Positions 24,677 through 32,580 of a DNA stretch of 32,580 nucleotides are shown piece by piece. Origin of the DNA: Rhizobium sp. Q54 (lineage in GTDB: Bacteria; Pseudomonadota; Alphaproteobacteria; Rhizobiales; Beijerinckiaceae); assembly GCA_945875875.1 (NCBI GenBank), contig CAMCMI010000004.1, forward strand, positions 1 through 32,580. Reading direction: 5' to 3'. Below the pieces are notes generated by a model that saw only the letters and a list, made by a program, of their open reading frames with translations, had not been told where the DNA came from and made no database searches. The position numbers and the translations under genes are program-made. The number at the start of each line of letters is the position of its first letter. The first letter of the stretch is position 1.

Positions 24677-24739
24677 CTCCATCTGGACCGCGCGCGGCCT
24701 CGCGCGCTTCTTTTGCGCCAGTGCGCGCGCGGTCCAAAG
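24677..24739. repeat. TGGACCGCG palindromic repeat, full copy
   Basis: The 13-bp perfect arms TGGACCGCGCGCG (24684-24696) and its complement (24724-24736) are flanked by GCTCCATC on the left and AAAG on the right. It lies just after the stop of the TctC-like gene (-), where it could help end transcription. Confidence 0.75.
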
Positions 24740-24747
24740 CAGGGCCG

Positions 24748-25776
24748 CTATTTTATCATTTCGCCGACAGCCTCCACGATTTCCTTCGGCGTGGCGTAAA
24801 TCTCGCGGATCAGCTTCTCCAATTGCTCGCCGGTGCGCGGATCGAGATCGAGGTTTTGCTTCTTTACCTCGGCGATGAAATCCTTGTCTTTCATCGTCGC
24901 GTTAAATGCGTCGCGCAGCATTTTCAGGCGCGCCGGGGGCAAATCCGGCGGGGCGACGAAGGGGCGCCCAATCCCCTGGCCTGCATAGAGAAAGCGGATC
25001 GCGGCCTTTTGCTCTTCGGTTTTGGCCAGATCGAGAATGAGTGGAATGTCCTTGATCTCGGGATTGATTTCCGTGCCGCCCTGGAAGATCACGTTGACGA
25101 CTTTCTTGGGAATCCAGTCCGGCTTCTTGCCGTGAACGCTGTCGAGGCTTTCGCAAATGCCGTCGACCTCGCCGCGCTCCATCGCCAGAAATACGTCCGA
25201 CGACGACGGGAAGCCGGCGATCAGCCTGAACTTCAGGCCCAAGATCGACGACAGCGCCTTGGGATAGGAGCGCGTGCCGGTGCCAGCTCCGGTCTCGCCC
25301 AGAATCAACTCTTTGGTTTTCAGATCTTCCAGATTTTTCACCGAGGCGCCCGCGCGCGCGATGCAGACGTTGGTCTCGGTCGTTGGCGTGCCAATCCATG
25401 AAATCGTCAGCGGATCGAAGCGCGCGCCAGTCTGGCCGGTGAGGCGGCCAAGCGGGGCGTCACGGGCGATGATGCCCATCACCGTGCCGTCTTTGGGCGA
25501 AACCGAAAAAATGGTGTTGGCCGCGTTATAACTGCCCGCTCCCGGCATGTTCTGCGACACGACATTGGGCGTGCCCGGAAGATGGCGGCCAATGTGGCGC
25601 GCCAGCGTACGGCCCCAGCGATCATAGCCGCCGCCTGGCCCAAAACCGATCAGCATGGTGAGCTGCTTGCCGTCCCTGAACGGACCGGGATCAGAGCCCT
25701 GCGCCTGCGCGGACGATGCGCCCAAACCCGCCAGAACAGCGGCCGCAAGCACGGCGAGATTGCGTGAAATTGCCAT
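24748..25776 (-). CDS. Tripartite tricarboxylate transporter (TctC/Bug) substrate-binding protein
   Basis: This is a periplasmic binding protein (342 aa) of the TctC/Bug class. A signal peptide (AVLAAAVLAGLGASSAQA-QG) precedes LTMLIGFGPGGGYDRWGRTL, the typical N-terminal motif of binding proteins for carboxylates and related compounds. SQNMPGAGSYNAAN is the conserved loop that contacts the ligand carboxylate. ATG 25776 has GGAGGA 7 nt upstream. No TctA or TctB membrane genes are nearby, so it is an orphan receptor that must work with membrane parts encoded elsewhere, or act as a sensor. Confidence 0.92.
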   Translation of the reverse strand: MAISRNLAVLAAAVLAGLGASSAQAQGSDPGPFRDGKQLTMLIGFGPGGGYDRWGRTLARHIGRHLPGTPNVVSQNMPGAGSYNAANTIFSVSPKDGTVMGIIARDAPLGRLTGQTGARFDPLTISWIGTPTTETNVCIARAGASVKNLEDLKTKELILGETGAGTGTRSYPKALSSILGLKFRLIAGFPSSSDVFLAMERGEVDGICESLDSVHGKKPDWIPKKVVNVIFQGGTEINPEIKDIPLILDLAKTEEQKAAIRFLYAGQGIGRPFVAPPDLPPARLKMLRDAFNATMKDKDFIAEVKKQNLDLDPRTGEQLEKLIREIYATPKEIVEAVGEMIK

Positions 25777-25851
25777 ATCGATTCCTCCCGGTTTTTGATT
25801 TGGCGGGATCGTCACCAATCGCGGGCGTCGTGTCAAATCGGGGATGCAAAC

Positions 25852-25879
25852 TGGACCGCGCGGGCACACGCGCGGTCCA
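25852..25879. repeat. TGGACCGCG palindromic repeat, compact copy
   Basis: TGGACCGCGCG (25852-25862) and CGCGCGGTCCA (25869-25879) form a perfect 11-bp inverted repeat with a 6-nt loop. It sits between two minus-strand genes, 13 bp after the stop of the gene at 25893. Confidence 0.8.
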
Positions 25880-25892
25880 TATGCCTGTAAAA

Positions 25893-26876
25893 CTAAATCC
25901 GGTGTCCGCCGCGCTTGCGGCCCTGGCCGACGTCGAGAAACAATTCGTCGAGCGACATCTTGCGCTTCATCAGGCCTTGCTCGTGCGAATAGCCCACGAC
26001 CGTCTCAAGCGTATGCCTATTGCGTTCGCTCAAGCCATATTCCCACGGGTCTTTTCCAAGCAGATCTTCCTGCTCTTCCCAGGCTTCGCGATACCAGACG
26101 ATGGGCGCCACGCGCGGGTTTTCCATGCGCTGCATGCCAAGCTCTTTTGCGGCCTCGAACGCTTTGTAGAGTTCAATCGGCGCCCACGGATATTGTTCGA
26201 CGATCTCACGCTTCATGCCCATGACGTGCATGATCGGGAAGATGCCGGTCTTTTTATAATAGCTTTTTTCTTCGCTCTTATAATCGGGCCACAAGCGCGC
26301 CGCGTTGGGATGTTTGTCGACGATGGGCCAGATCAGATCGGCGTGCAGCACCGCGTCAAGCTCGCCCGAGACCAGCATGTCTTCGCAATTCTGGTCGTCG
26401 CGCAGGCGCGTGAGGCTGAGGCCCTCTGGCGGATCAAACTCCACGTCCTCGTCGTATTCTGCGAACCAGTGCACTGATTTATGCGGCACGCCATATTCAT
26501 GTTCGAGCATGCCGCGCAGCCACAACACCGCCGTCACCTGATAGGATTTCACGCCGATGCGCTTGCCGATGAGGTCTTTGGGCGTACGGATGCCCACGTT
26601 CGCGTTCACAAAGGCAAAGCCATGCCGGAAGCGGCGATGCAGGAACACGGGGATCGCGTCCAGCGGCATGTCCTGATCTCGCGCCACCAAATAAGAAGAG
26701 CACGACACTTCAGCCACGTCGAACTCGCGATTGCGCAGGAAGCGCCAATGGCGGGTGGTGGAATCCATGTCGGTGAGAATGGTGAGATCAATCCCGTCCG
26801 GCGAAACAACGCCTTCCTTCAGCGCGCGGACGATTTCATAATCGCCGCACGCGAGCGTGAGTTTAAGTTTGCCCAT
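25893..26876 (-). CDS. 4,5-dihydroxyphthalate decarboxylase-like / NMT1-fold protein
   Basis: This 327-aa protein resembles 4,5-dihydroxyphthalate decarboxylase: KLKLTLACGDYEIVRALKEG opens the family, followed by GIDLTILTDMDSTTRHWRFLRN and FDVAEVSCSSYLV. The fold is that of periplasmic binding proteins, but there is no signal peptide, so it is cytosolic. GRAVITATIONALLY neutral clues to the true substrate are absent; the neighbours (TctC-like receptor, guanine deaminase) do not include other phthalate genes, so decarboxylation of dihydroxyphthalate is not certain. ATG 26876 has AAGG close upstream. It is 116 bp from the TctC-like gene on the same strand. Confidence 0.78.
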   Translation of the reverse strand: MGKLKLTLACGDYEIVRALKEGVVSPDGIDLTILTDMDSTTRHWRFLRNREFDVAEVSCSSYLVARDQDMPLDAIPVFLHRRFRHGFAFVNANVGIRTPKDLIGKRIGVKSYQVTAVLWLRGMLEHEYGVPHKSVHWFAEYDEDVEFDPPEGLSLTRLRDDQNCEDMLVSGELDAVLHADLIWPIVDKHPNAARLWPDYKSEEKSYYKKTGIFPIMHVMGMKREIVEQYPWAPIELYKAFEAAKELGMQRMENPRVAPIVWYREAWEEQEDLLGKDPWEYGLSERNRHTLETVVGYSHEQGLMKRKMSLDELFLDVGQGRKRGGHRI

Positions 26877-26969
26877 GGCCTTGCGGTTTCCCCTGCTGCG
26901 CGGCCCCTTGAGCGGACCAGCCTGTTGGAGGCCATAGAAGCGGGCGCGGGCGCCCTGTCAAGACGGGGC

Positions 26970-27452
26970 TCAATACGGAATCTTGTCCGCCTTCACGGCC
27001 CACGCCGCGAACACCGCGTCAGCCTCCGCGCATTGCATCTGGCGCGTGGAGAGCAGGCGCTCGTGCGGGGCTTTGGGCACTTCGGCATAGATCAGAGCAT
27101 CGTCGAAGCCCACGGCGGCAGCCTCGTCGCGCGTGCTGGCGAACACCAGCCGATCTATCCGCGCCCAATAGATTGCGGCAAGGCACATCGGGCACGGCTC
27201 GCAGCTTGAATAGAGCGTCGCGCCTTCGAGCTTGTAATCGCCAACGGCCTCGCAGGCGCGGCGGATAGCGACGACTTCGGCGTGCGCGGTCGGATCAAGG
27301 CTTGACGTGACCTCGTTCCAGCCTTCCGCGATCACAGCGCCGTCGCGCACGATGACGGCGCCGAACGGCCCGCCCGCGCCTGATTCCATGTGGGCGTGCG
27401 CTAATTGGGCGGCGCGTTTGATGAAGTGCTGGTCCTTGCCGTCGTCGCGCAT
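26970..27452 (-). CDS. guaD: Guanine deaminase / nucleoside deaminase (CDA fold)
   Basis: This 160-aa zinc deaminase of the cytidine-deaminase superfamily is closest to the Bacillus-type guanine deaminase, which turns guanine into xanthine. The zinc site is H57 with catalytic E59 in PTAHAEVVAIRRAC, and C87/C90 in SSCEPCPMCLAAIYWARID. GGPFGAVIVRDGAVIAEGWNEV and the C-terminal FDDALIYAEVPK match the guanine-specific branch. ATG 27452 has GGAG 6 nt upstream and gives a normal N-terminus; ATG 27476 is possible. It is 93 bp upstream of the decarboxylase-like gene. Confidence 0.87.
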   Translation of the reverse strand: MRDDGKDQHFIKRAAQLAHAHMESGAGGPFGAVIVRDGAVIAEGWNEVTSSLDPTAHAEVVAIRRACEAVGDYKLEGATLYSSCEPCPMCLAAIYWARIDRLVFASTRDEAAAVGFDDALIYAEVPKAPHERLLSTRQMQCAEADAVFAAWAVKADKIPY

Positions 27453-27784
27453 GAAGGCTCCATTGGCGGCGCACATCTTTGGACCGCGCGCCTCCGGCGC
27501 GCATGCGGGCTGGAAGCCCGCGGTCCATGCGATGAAAGTGGCGAGAGCGGGCGCCTGAATTCCCGCCCCCGCCGGGCCATGAAAACCTTAGAGGGGACCT
27601 CATAGCCGCCCTCAGCATAGCCCCTGTACAATGACGAAAGCACGTCGAAAATGAGCACAAGCTAAACATTTTACGCAAAGCCAGTCTTGCGGTTATGGTT
27701 GAGTCGTAAAAAGGCGCCCCCCTCTTGCGCCGCCTCTTGCGCCCCCGCTTGGCCAGTGCCAGCCAGCCGTGCCATAGGTTGGGC
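27453..27784. other. Intergenic region between guaD and modB
   Basis: This holds a composite palindromic repeat (27480-27527) and, near modB, an imperfect tandem repeat of CCTCTTGCGCC (27721-27731 and 27733-27743). No Mo-box (ATCGCTATATA-type) and no modA were found. Nothing else is recognisable in the remaining bases. Confidence 0.6.
27480..27527. repeat. TGGACCGCG palindromic repeat with inserted hairpin
   Basis: Outer arms TGGACCGCG and CGCGGTCCA enclose two smaller palindromes: GCGCGCCTCCGGCGCGC, and GCGGGCTGGAAGCCCGC (27505-27521), which also stands alone at 24612-24630. The copy looks like a mosaic of two repeat types. It lies upstream of guaD. Confidence 0.75.
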
Positions 27785-28495
27785 ATGAGCTGGCTGGCCG
27801 AATTAAGTCCGGACGAGTGGAGCGCCATCAGGCTCAGCCTGAAGGTGTCGCTGACAGCCGCGCTCGCCACGCTGCCCGTGGCGCTGGCGCTGGCGTTTGC
27901 CCTCGCGCGCGGGCGCTTTGCCGGCAAGGCGCTGCTCGACGGGCTGATTCTGCTTCCCCTCGTGCTGCCCCCCGTCGTCACCGGCTATGTTTTGCTGATT
28001 GCGTTTGGACGGCGCGGCCCTATCGGCGCTTTTCTCGACGAGAATTTTGGAATCGTCCTCGCCTTCCGCTGGACAGGGGCGGCTTTGGCCTGCGCCATCA
28101 TGGGCCTGCCGCTGATGGTGCGCACGATGCGGCTGGCAATTGAGGGCGTGGACCGGCGGCTGGAGGCGGCGGCGGGCACGCTGGGGGCCAATCGGCTCCA
28201 GACGTTCGTCTTCGTCACTTTGCCGCTGATCTGGCCCGGAATCCTCGGCGGATTCGTGCTTGGTTTCGCAAAGGCCATGGGGGAATTTGGGGCCACGATC
28301 ACGTTTGTCGCCAATATTCCGGGCGAGACCCAGACGCTGCCCTCGGCGATTTATTCCCTCACACAGACGCCCGGCGGCGATACGGCTGCGCTGCGGCTGA
28401 CCATGATCTCGATCATCGTATCCCTTGGCGCTGTGCTGGCGTCCGAGCTTCTGGTGCGGCGGGCGGCGCGCAGAAGAGGGGCCGGCAATGCTTAA
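27785..28495 (+). CDS. modB: Molybdate ABC transporter permease
   Basis: This is the inner-membrane channel subunit of the molybdate (possibly tungstate) importer (236 aa). It has about five hydrophobic helices, PLVLPPVVTGYVLLIAFGRRG and the EAA-loop EAAAGTLGANRLQTFVFVTLP, followed by GFAKAMGEFGATITFVANIPGETQTLP, the modB hallmark. The start ATG 27785 has only a weak ribosome-binding site. It overlaps modC by 8 bp. No modA precedes it, so the periplasmic molybdate-binding protein must be encoded elsewhere. Confidence 0.95.
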   Translation: MSWLAELSPDEWSAIRLSLKVSLTAALATLPVALALAFALARGRFAGKALLDGLILLPLVLPPVVTGYVLLIAFGRRGPIGAFLDENFGIVLAFRWTGAALACAIMGLPLMVRTMRLAIEGVDRRLEAAAGTLGANRLQTFVFVTLPLIWPGILGGFVLGFAKAMGEFGATITFVANIPGETQTLPSAIYSLTQTPGGDTAALRLTMISIIVSLGAVLASELLVRRAARRRGAGNA

Positions 28496-29552
28496 GGTAA
28501 ACGTGCGCAAACAGCTTGGCGCGCTCGATCTTGATTGCGCGTTCGAGGCGGGGCCGGGCGTCACGATCCTGTTTGGTCGCTCGGGCAGCGGCAAAACCTC
28601 GCTGTTGAGCATGATCGCAGGATTGCTGCGCCCGGACGCCGGCGCCATTTCCATCGACGACGAAGTGCTGGACGATTCACGCGCCGCCTTCACCCCGCCC
28701 CATCGCCGGCGCTTTGGCTATGTGTTTCAGGACGCTTTGCTGTTTCCCCATTTGACCGTGCGCGCCAATCTCGATTTCGGGCGCAGGTTCTCCAAAGCCC
28801 CGCCCGATCCCGCCGCTTTTGCGCGCGTCATCGAGATGCTGGGAATCGACGCGCTGCTGGAGCGCATGCCGGATTGTCTTTCGGGCGGCGAAAAGCAGCG
28901 GGTCGCGATTGGCCGGGCTTTGTTGTCAAACCCGCGCCTGCTGTTGCTGGACGAGCCCCTCGCCGCGCTCGATCAGCAGCGCAAGGACGAGATCATGCCC
29001 TATCTGGAGCGATTGCGGGCGCAGACGCGGGCGCCCATCATTTACGTCACCCATTCAATGGCGGAAGTGACGCGGCTGGCCGACAAGATCGTGCTGTTGC
29101 GCGATGGCCGGGTGGTCGCCGCCGGCGCCCCTCAGGACGTTTTGCATCGCGCCGACGCGCTCGATTCCTCGGAAGCGGCAGGCGCCGCTGCAATGTTTGA
29201 CGCCATCGTCGACCATATCGATCCAGACGGGCTCGCCGCGCTGGATTGCGCGCTCGGGCGCATCTGGGCGCCTGCCGATGAATTGACTGCGGGGGCGCGC
29301 GTGCGGCTGCAAATTTTTGCAAGCGACGTGCTGATCGCCACACAAAAGCCCTTGGCTTTAAGCGCGCTGAACGTGCTTGAGGCCAAAGTCGCGACAATCG
29401 CCGCCCAAAGCCCGGCGGTCGCACAAGTAGAGCTGGCCTGCGCCAACGGGCGGCTCTGGAGCCATGTCACGCACCGCTCCGCCACCGCCCTGAAGCTCGC
29501 GCCGGGATTATCCGTGTACGTAATCGTGAAAAGCGTCGCGCTCGATACGTAA
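28488..29552 (+). CDS. modC: Molybdate ABC transporter ATP-binding protein
   Basis: This is the cytosolic ATPase of the molybdate importer (354 aa). It has Walker A GRSGSGKTS (30-38), Q-loop VFQDALLFPHLTV, signature LSGGEKQRVAIGRALL, Walker B LLLLDEPLAALD and H-loop THSMAEV. The C-terminal third (about 285-352, RVRLQIFASDVLIATQKP) is the molybdate-binding Mop/TOBE domain, which can regulate transport. ATG 28488 lies inside the end of modB (8-bp overlap), so expression is coupled. It is the last gene of the pair; an AraC gene follows 108 bp later. Confidence 0.96.
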   Translation: MLKVNVRKQLGALDLDCAFEAGPGVTILFGRSGSGKTSLLSMIAGLLRPDAGAISIDDEVLDDSRAAFTPPHRRRFGYVFQDALLFPHLTVRANLDFGRRFSKAPPDPAAFARVIEMLGIDALLERMPDCLSGGEKQRVAIGRALLSNPRLLLLDEPLAALDQQRKDEIMPYLERLRAQTRAPIIYVTHSMAEVTRLADKIVLLRDGRVVAAGAPQDVLHRADALDSSEAAGAAAMFDAIVDHIDPDGLAALDCALGRIWAPADELTAGARVRLQIFASDVLIATQKPLALSALNVLEAKVATIAAQSPAVAQVELACANGRLWSHVTHRSATALKLAPGLSVYVIVKSVALDT

Positions 29553-29660
29553 GCCTGAGCGGCGCATGGCGAGAAGGTTAAAGCGCCCCCGTATCAAATC
29601 CAGGAGCAGCCGCAGCGTGTCGACGAAGGTCAAATTGCCGCACCTGTTCTAAAGTTGACG

Positions 29661-30878
<1,218 letters not shown>

Positions 30879-30881
<3 letters not shown>

Positions 30882-31367
30882 CTTTCCGCCAACCAGCTCG
30901 CTCCATGCCTGTTTGATCTGGCTAGAATCGCCGTCTTCCAGAACGTCCTGCAAACGCTGGAAATGCGGATTGGCGAGGAGATCGCGAACGGCGGAGGTGG
31001 CGCTGCGCTTGGGGGAGTAAAGCCCCATGTCCGCATCGCCGGAAGGGGGGCTCAACATGGATTGCACGCTTGAAATCAGCGCAAGCTCTTCAAGCATTTT
31101 CTGCATCGCCTTGCGGGCGCCGTCCGCATCGCCATCCTGTACGGCGGAGGCGAATTGCGACGCGGCGCCGGCGCTGCCCGAAGCTTTTGCCCCAGCGCTG
31201 GCTGGCGCCGCCGGCGGCCTTGTCGTTACGGGCTGAGACAGCGCAGGAAAATCCGTTGCAGCGGCTGAAGACTTGGCCTCAACCGGGTTATTCAACGAGC
31301 GTCGGCCTGGGTCGGCGTTAACGCCGTAGGCGCTGGACAGACCAGTAAAGTTCACCGCCACAACCAA
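30879..31367 (-). CDS. Hypothetical protein with a low-complexity linker and helical hairpin repeats
   Basis: This 162-aa protein is not assigned to a family. Residues about 30-75 are Ala/Pro/Ser-rich and probably disordered. The C-terminal half is helical and contains two related hairpins: AVQDGDADGARKAMQKMLEEL and VLEDGDSSQIKQAWSELV, both with a D-G-D turn. The start is TTG 31367, with AAGGGA 6-7 nt upstream; a GTG two codons later is an alternative. No signal peptide or membrane segment is seen. The stop codon TAG lies at the edge of the type A repeat. It stands alone, convergent with the AraC gene. Confidence 0.65.
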
Positions 31368-31567
31368 AATCCCTTACTAAACGCACAACACGCGAGCGAC
31401 GCCGCACCGGAGCTGCAAAGCTGACCGACGCCAGCACACTCGCCGCCTCGCTTTGGGTTGTCCAATTCTTAATACAAACTTAAAGGCAATATCTGTGGAC
31501 GGCTGTGGGCAAGTATCCTTTAGCTCTCATCCGCAATAGATGCGCTCAAGATACTTTTGGTACAGAC

Positions 31568-31942
31568 TTACCTGAGCGCTTTGTATTCGGACAGCATGTC
31601 TTTGAGCGCGAGCGTGTACTTGCACATTAACTTGATGCCGCTCGCGGTGACGACGACGTTCTTAACGCGCTGATCGGAAATCTCGGTCTCGACTGCAACG
31701 AAGTTCAGCTCCTGAAGGCCGCGCAGATGCTTTCTGATGCTGACTTCGGTCGCCGCCAGATCCTTGTAAAGGGAGGATACGCTTGCGCTGCCGCCGTTGG
31801 CGGTCAGGTAGACGATAATCTCGAACGAGGTTTGGGCGGTCGTCGTGAAATAGAGCCGTTCCAGTGACGCAACCGACAATCGTACCTGCGCCTGTTTGTG
31901 AACCAGCGTGTCAGCACCCTTCGGCTCCTGCCCCCTCGTCAT
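31568..31942 (-). CDS. Winged helix-turn-helix DNA-binding protein (MarR-like fold)
   Basis: This is a 124-aa protein. RLYFTTTAQTSFEIIVYLTANGGSASVSSLYKDLAATEVSIRKHLRGLQELNFV is a winged helix with the recognition helix around ATEVSIRKHLRGL, followed by a beta wing VAVETEISDQRVKNVVVTASG and a C-terminal helix suited to dimerisation. ATG 31942 has AAGGGA 7 nt upstream; the open frame is longer but lacks support. Between 31943 and the tRNA remnant lie an AAACC-AAAA-GGTTT inverted repeat (32006-32019) and a 7-bp stem-loop (32065-32071/32080-32086), possible operator sites. It is the last chromosomal gene before the island junction. Targets are unknown. Confidence 0.8.
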   Translation of the reverse strand: MTRGQEPKGADTLVHKQAQVRLSVASLERLYFTTTAQTSFEIIVYLTANGGSASVSSLYKDLAATEVSIRKHLRGLQELNFVAVETEISDQRVKNVVVTASGIKLMCKYTLALKDMLSEYKALR

Positions 31943-32156
31943 AATTATCCCTTTGGTTGATCCATTCGCACCAGCAGAAACTTGGCGCACAGGCGGGACA
32001 AAATAAAACCAAAAGGTTTATGGCGATCTGTAGCGAGGCTTCGAGACAAGGCCATTGCAAATCAATGCTCTGTGAAAAAAGAGCATAATTGTCGCAAAAT
32101 GTTTTGGGTTTCTGCGCACAGCCAGTGGAGACGCTTCAGGCGACGTCGAGGGCTGA

Positions 32157-32202
32157 TGGTGCTGCGAGACAGGATTGAACTGTCGACCTCTCCATTACCA
32201 AT
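32157..32202 (-). other. Attachment-site copy: 3' remnant of tRNA-Thr(GGU)
   Basis: Read on the minus strand: anticodon loop TTGGTAA (32201-32195, anticodon GGU), 3' anticodon strand TGGAG, variable loop AGGTC, a perfect T-arm GACAG-TTCAATC-CTGTC (32184-32168), acceptor strand TCGCAGC, A, CCA (32159-32157). Upstream there is no D-arm and no pairing 5' strand (expected CTCCA and GCTGCGA). This is the 3' half of a tRNA-Thr cut at the anticodon loop, a classic crossover for tyrosine recombinases. The 3' end points left, so the chromosome is left and an integrated element is right. The composition change to the right agrees. Confidence 0.85.
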
Positions 32203-32496
32203 TTATGAAGCGACCAATAAACCACTGTAGTAGAGGAGTTTTAGAGAAATTAAAAATATACGTTTATGATCCGTTTATAAACGGGCGCCTATAATCAGAG
32301 GCTTGTGACTTAATCTTAGCTTTCAAAAAGAAGGGTATTTTGAACCACCTCCGTTAAAAAATTAAGAGGTTCAATATCATTCCGATTCTGAACTCAGCGT
32401 AAGATTTTTTCCATAGCATCCCTCTGTTTTATGCTTTATTTCCTATTCCAAGCCGCTTAAATGAGGTTGCTGTTCACTAGCCAAGAGGAGAACAGC
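32203..32496. other. AT-rich intergenic region at the start of an integrated element
   Basis: This is markedly richer in A+T than the core (17 of 60 bases are G or C in 32221-32280). It contains a 14-bp perfect palindrome (32271-32284) and a distant 7-bp inverted repeat TTGAACC/GGTTCAA (32340-32346, 32368-32374). No credible gene was seen before the start at 32497. This should be the attachment-proximal end of the element. Confidence 0.7.
32271..32284. promoter_or_regulatory. Palindrome CCGTTTATAAACGG with an upstream half-site
   Basis: This is a perfect 14-bp palindrome. A direct copy of its half, CGTTTAT, lies just before it (32261-32267), spaced by GATC. It could be a binding site for a recombination directionality factor or a regulator, close to the attachment site. 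The structure is seen; the role is inferred. Confidence 0.45.
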
Positions 32497-32580
32497 ATGT
32501 CCATTCTCAAGTCCCTCACATTCACTGTCAGCCCGCAGCAAGTCGCTCGCAATCCCAAACTAATTCGGCGTCAGAAGCTC
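32497..32580 (+). CDS. First gene of the integrated element, 3' end cut by the window
   Basis: ATG 32497 is preceded by AAGAGGAG at good spacing. The 28 codons visible (MSILKSLTFTVSPQQVARNP followed by KLIRRQKL) run off the right edge. The N-terminal S-I-L-x-S-L-x-F and the D/N-P-x-L-x-R-R-x-K-L pattern remind me of a small family of unknown function (DUF6641-like) often found in mobile elements of alphaproteobacteria. That memory is not checked, and only 28 residues are available. Confidence 0.55.
   Translation, partial: MSILKSLTFTVSPQQVARNPKLIRRQKL

Noticed and set aside
27528-27784. A Mo-box (ModE operator) upstream of modB
   Set aside because: No ATCGCTATATA-type inverted repeat is present in the gap.
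31982-32230. 82-codon plus-strand open frame across the island junction
   Set aside because: It runs straight through the tRNA remnant on the opposite strand and has no family resemblance or good ribosome-binding site.
32157-32230. A complete tRNA gene
   Set aside because: The T-arm and acceptor 3' strand are intact, but no 5' acceptor strand, D-arm or 5' anticodon strand follows to the right, so only a 3' remnant is present.

Overview
The window comes from a GC-rich alphaproteobacterium, most likely of the order Hyphomicrobiales (Rhizobiales). Three things point there: a C4-pathway 5-aminolevulinate synthase (hemA), an F0 ATP synthase operon with paired b' and b subunits and no F1 genes beside it, and many GC-rich palindromic intergenic repeats. 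I cannot name the genus. Glycine dehydrogenase is of the two-subunit type (GcvPA/GcvPB).

Layout. 1-2490 (+): gcvPA (cut by the left edge) and gcvPB, closed by a bidirectional terminator. 2560-5139 (-): atpI-atpB-atpE-atpF'-atpF, with a good sigma70-type promoter at 5274-5302. 5375-10379: an NMT1/SsuABC-type ABC importer (-), divergent from an FMN alpha-hydroxy-acid dehydrogenase and a second binding protein (+). 10479-15775: Gfo/Idh/MocA oxidoreductase, a degenerate alpha/beta-hydrolase, a GNAT acetyltransferase, hemA and a cyclopropane-fatty-acid synthase. 15878-20939: a secreted one-haem cytochrome c/beta-propeller protein, convergent with a tightly coupled unit of two membrane proteins, a periplasmic beta-sandwich protein and an exported YtcJ-type amidohydrolase. 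This is the best candidate here for an undescribed system. 21030-24522 (-): DedA protein, RecD-like helicase, a small globin-sensor-like protein without the haem histidine, and an MFS exporter. 24748-27452 (-): a TctC-type binding protein, a 4,5-dihydroxyphthalate-decarboxylase-like protein and a guanine deaminase. 27785-30692 (+): modBC without modA, and an AraC regulator. 30879-31942 (-): a helical-repeat hypothetical and a winged-helix protein.

Right edge. At 32157-32202 (-) lies the 3' part of a tRNA-Thr(GGU), from anticodon loop to CCA, with no 5' half. This is the scar left when an integrative element inserts at a tRNA gene. Its orientation puts the chromosome on the left and the element on the right. 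The DNA beyond it turns abruptly AT-rich and begins a new gene at 32497. The window therefore appears to end about 380 bp inside a genomic island.

Intergenic repeats are frequent. Two copies of a 'CTCATCCG' palindromic element sit between convergent genes, and their edges supply the stop codons of neighbouring genes. Four copies of a 'TGGACCGCG' palindrome, a shared TGCGGGCT hairpin and a separate 130-bp element upstream of hemA were also found. All functional statements rest on reading the sequence and on family knowledge; no database search was run.
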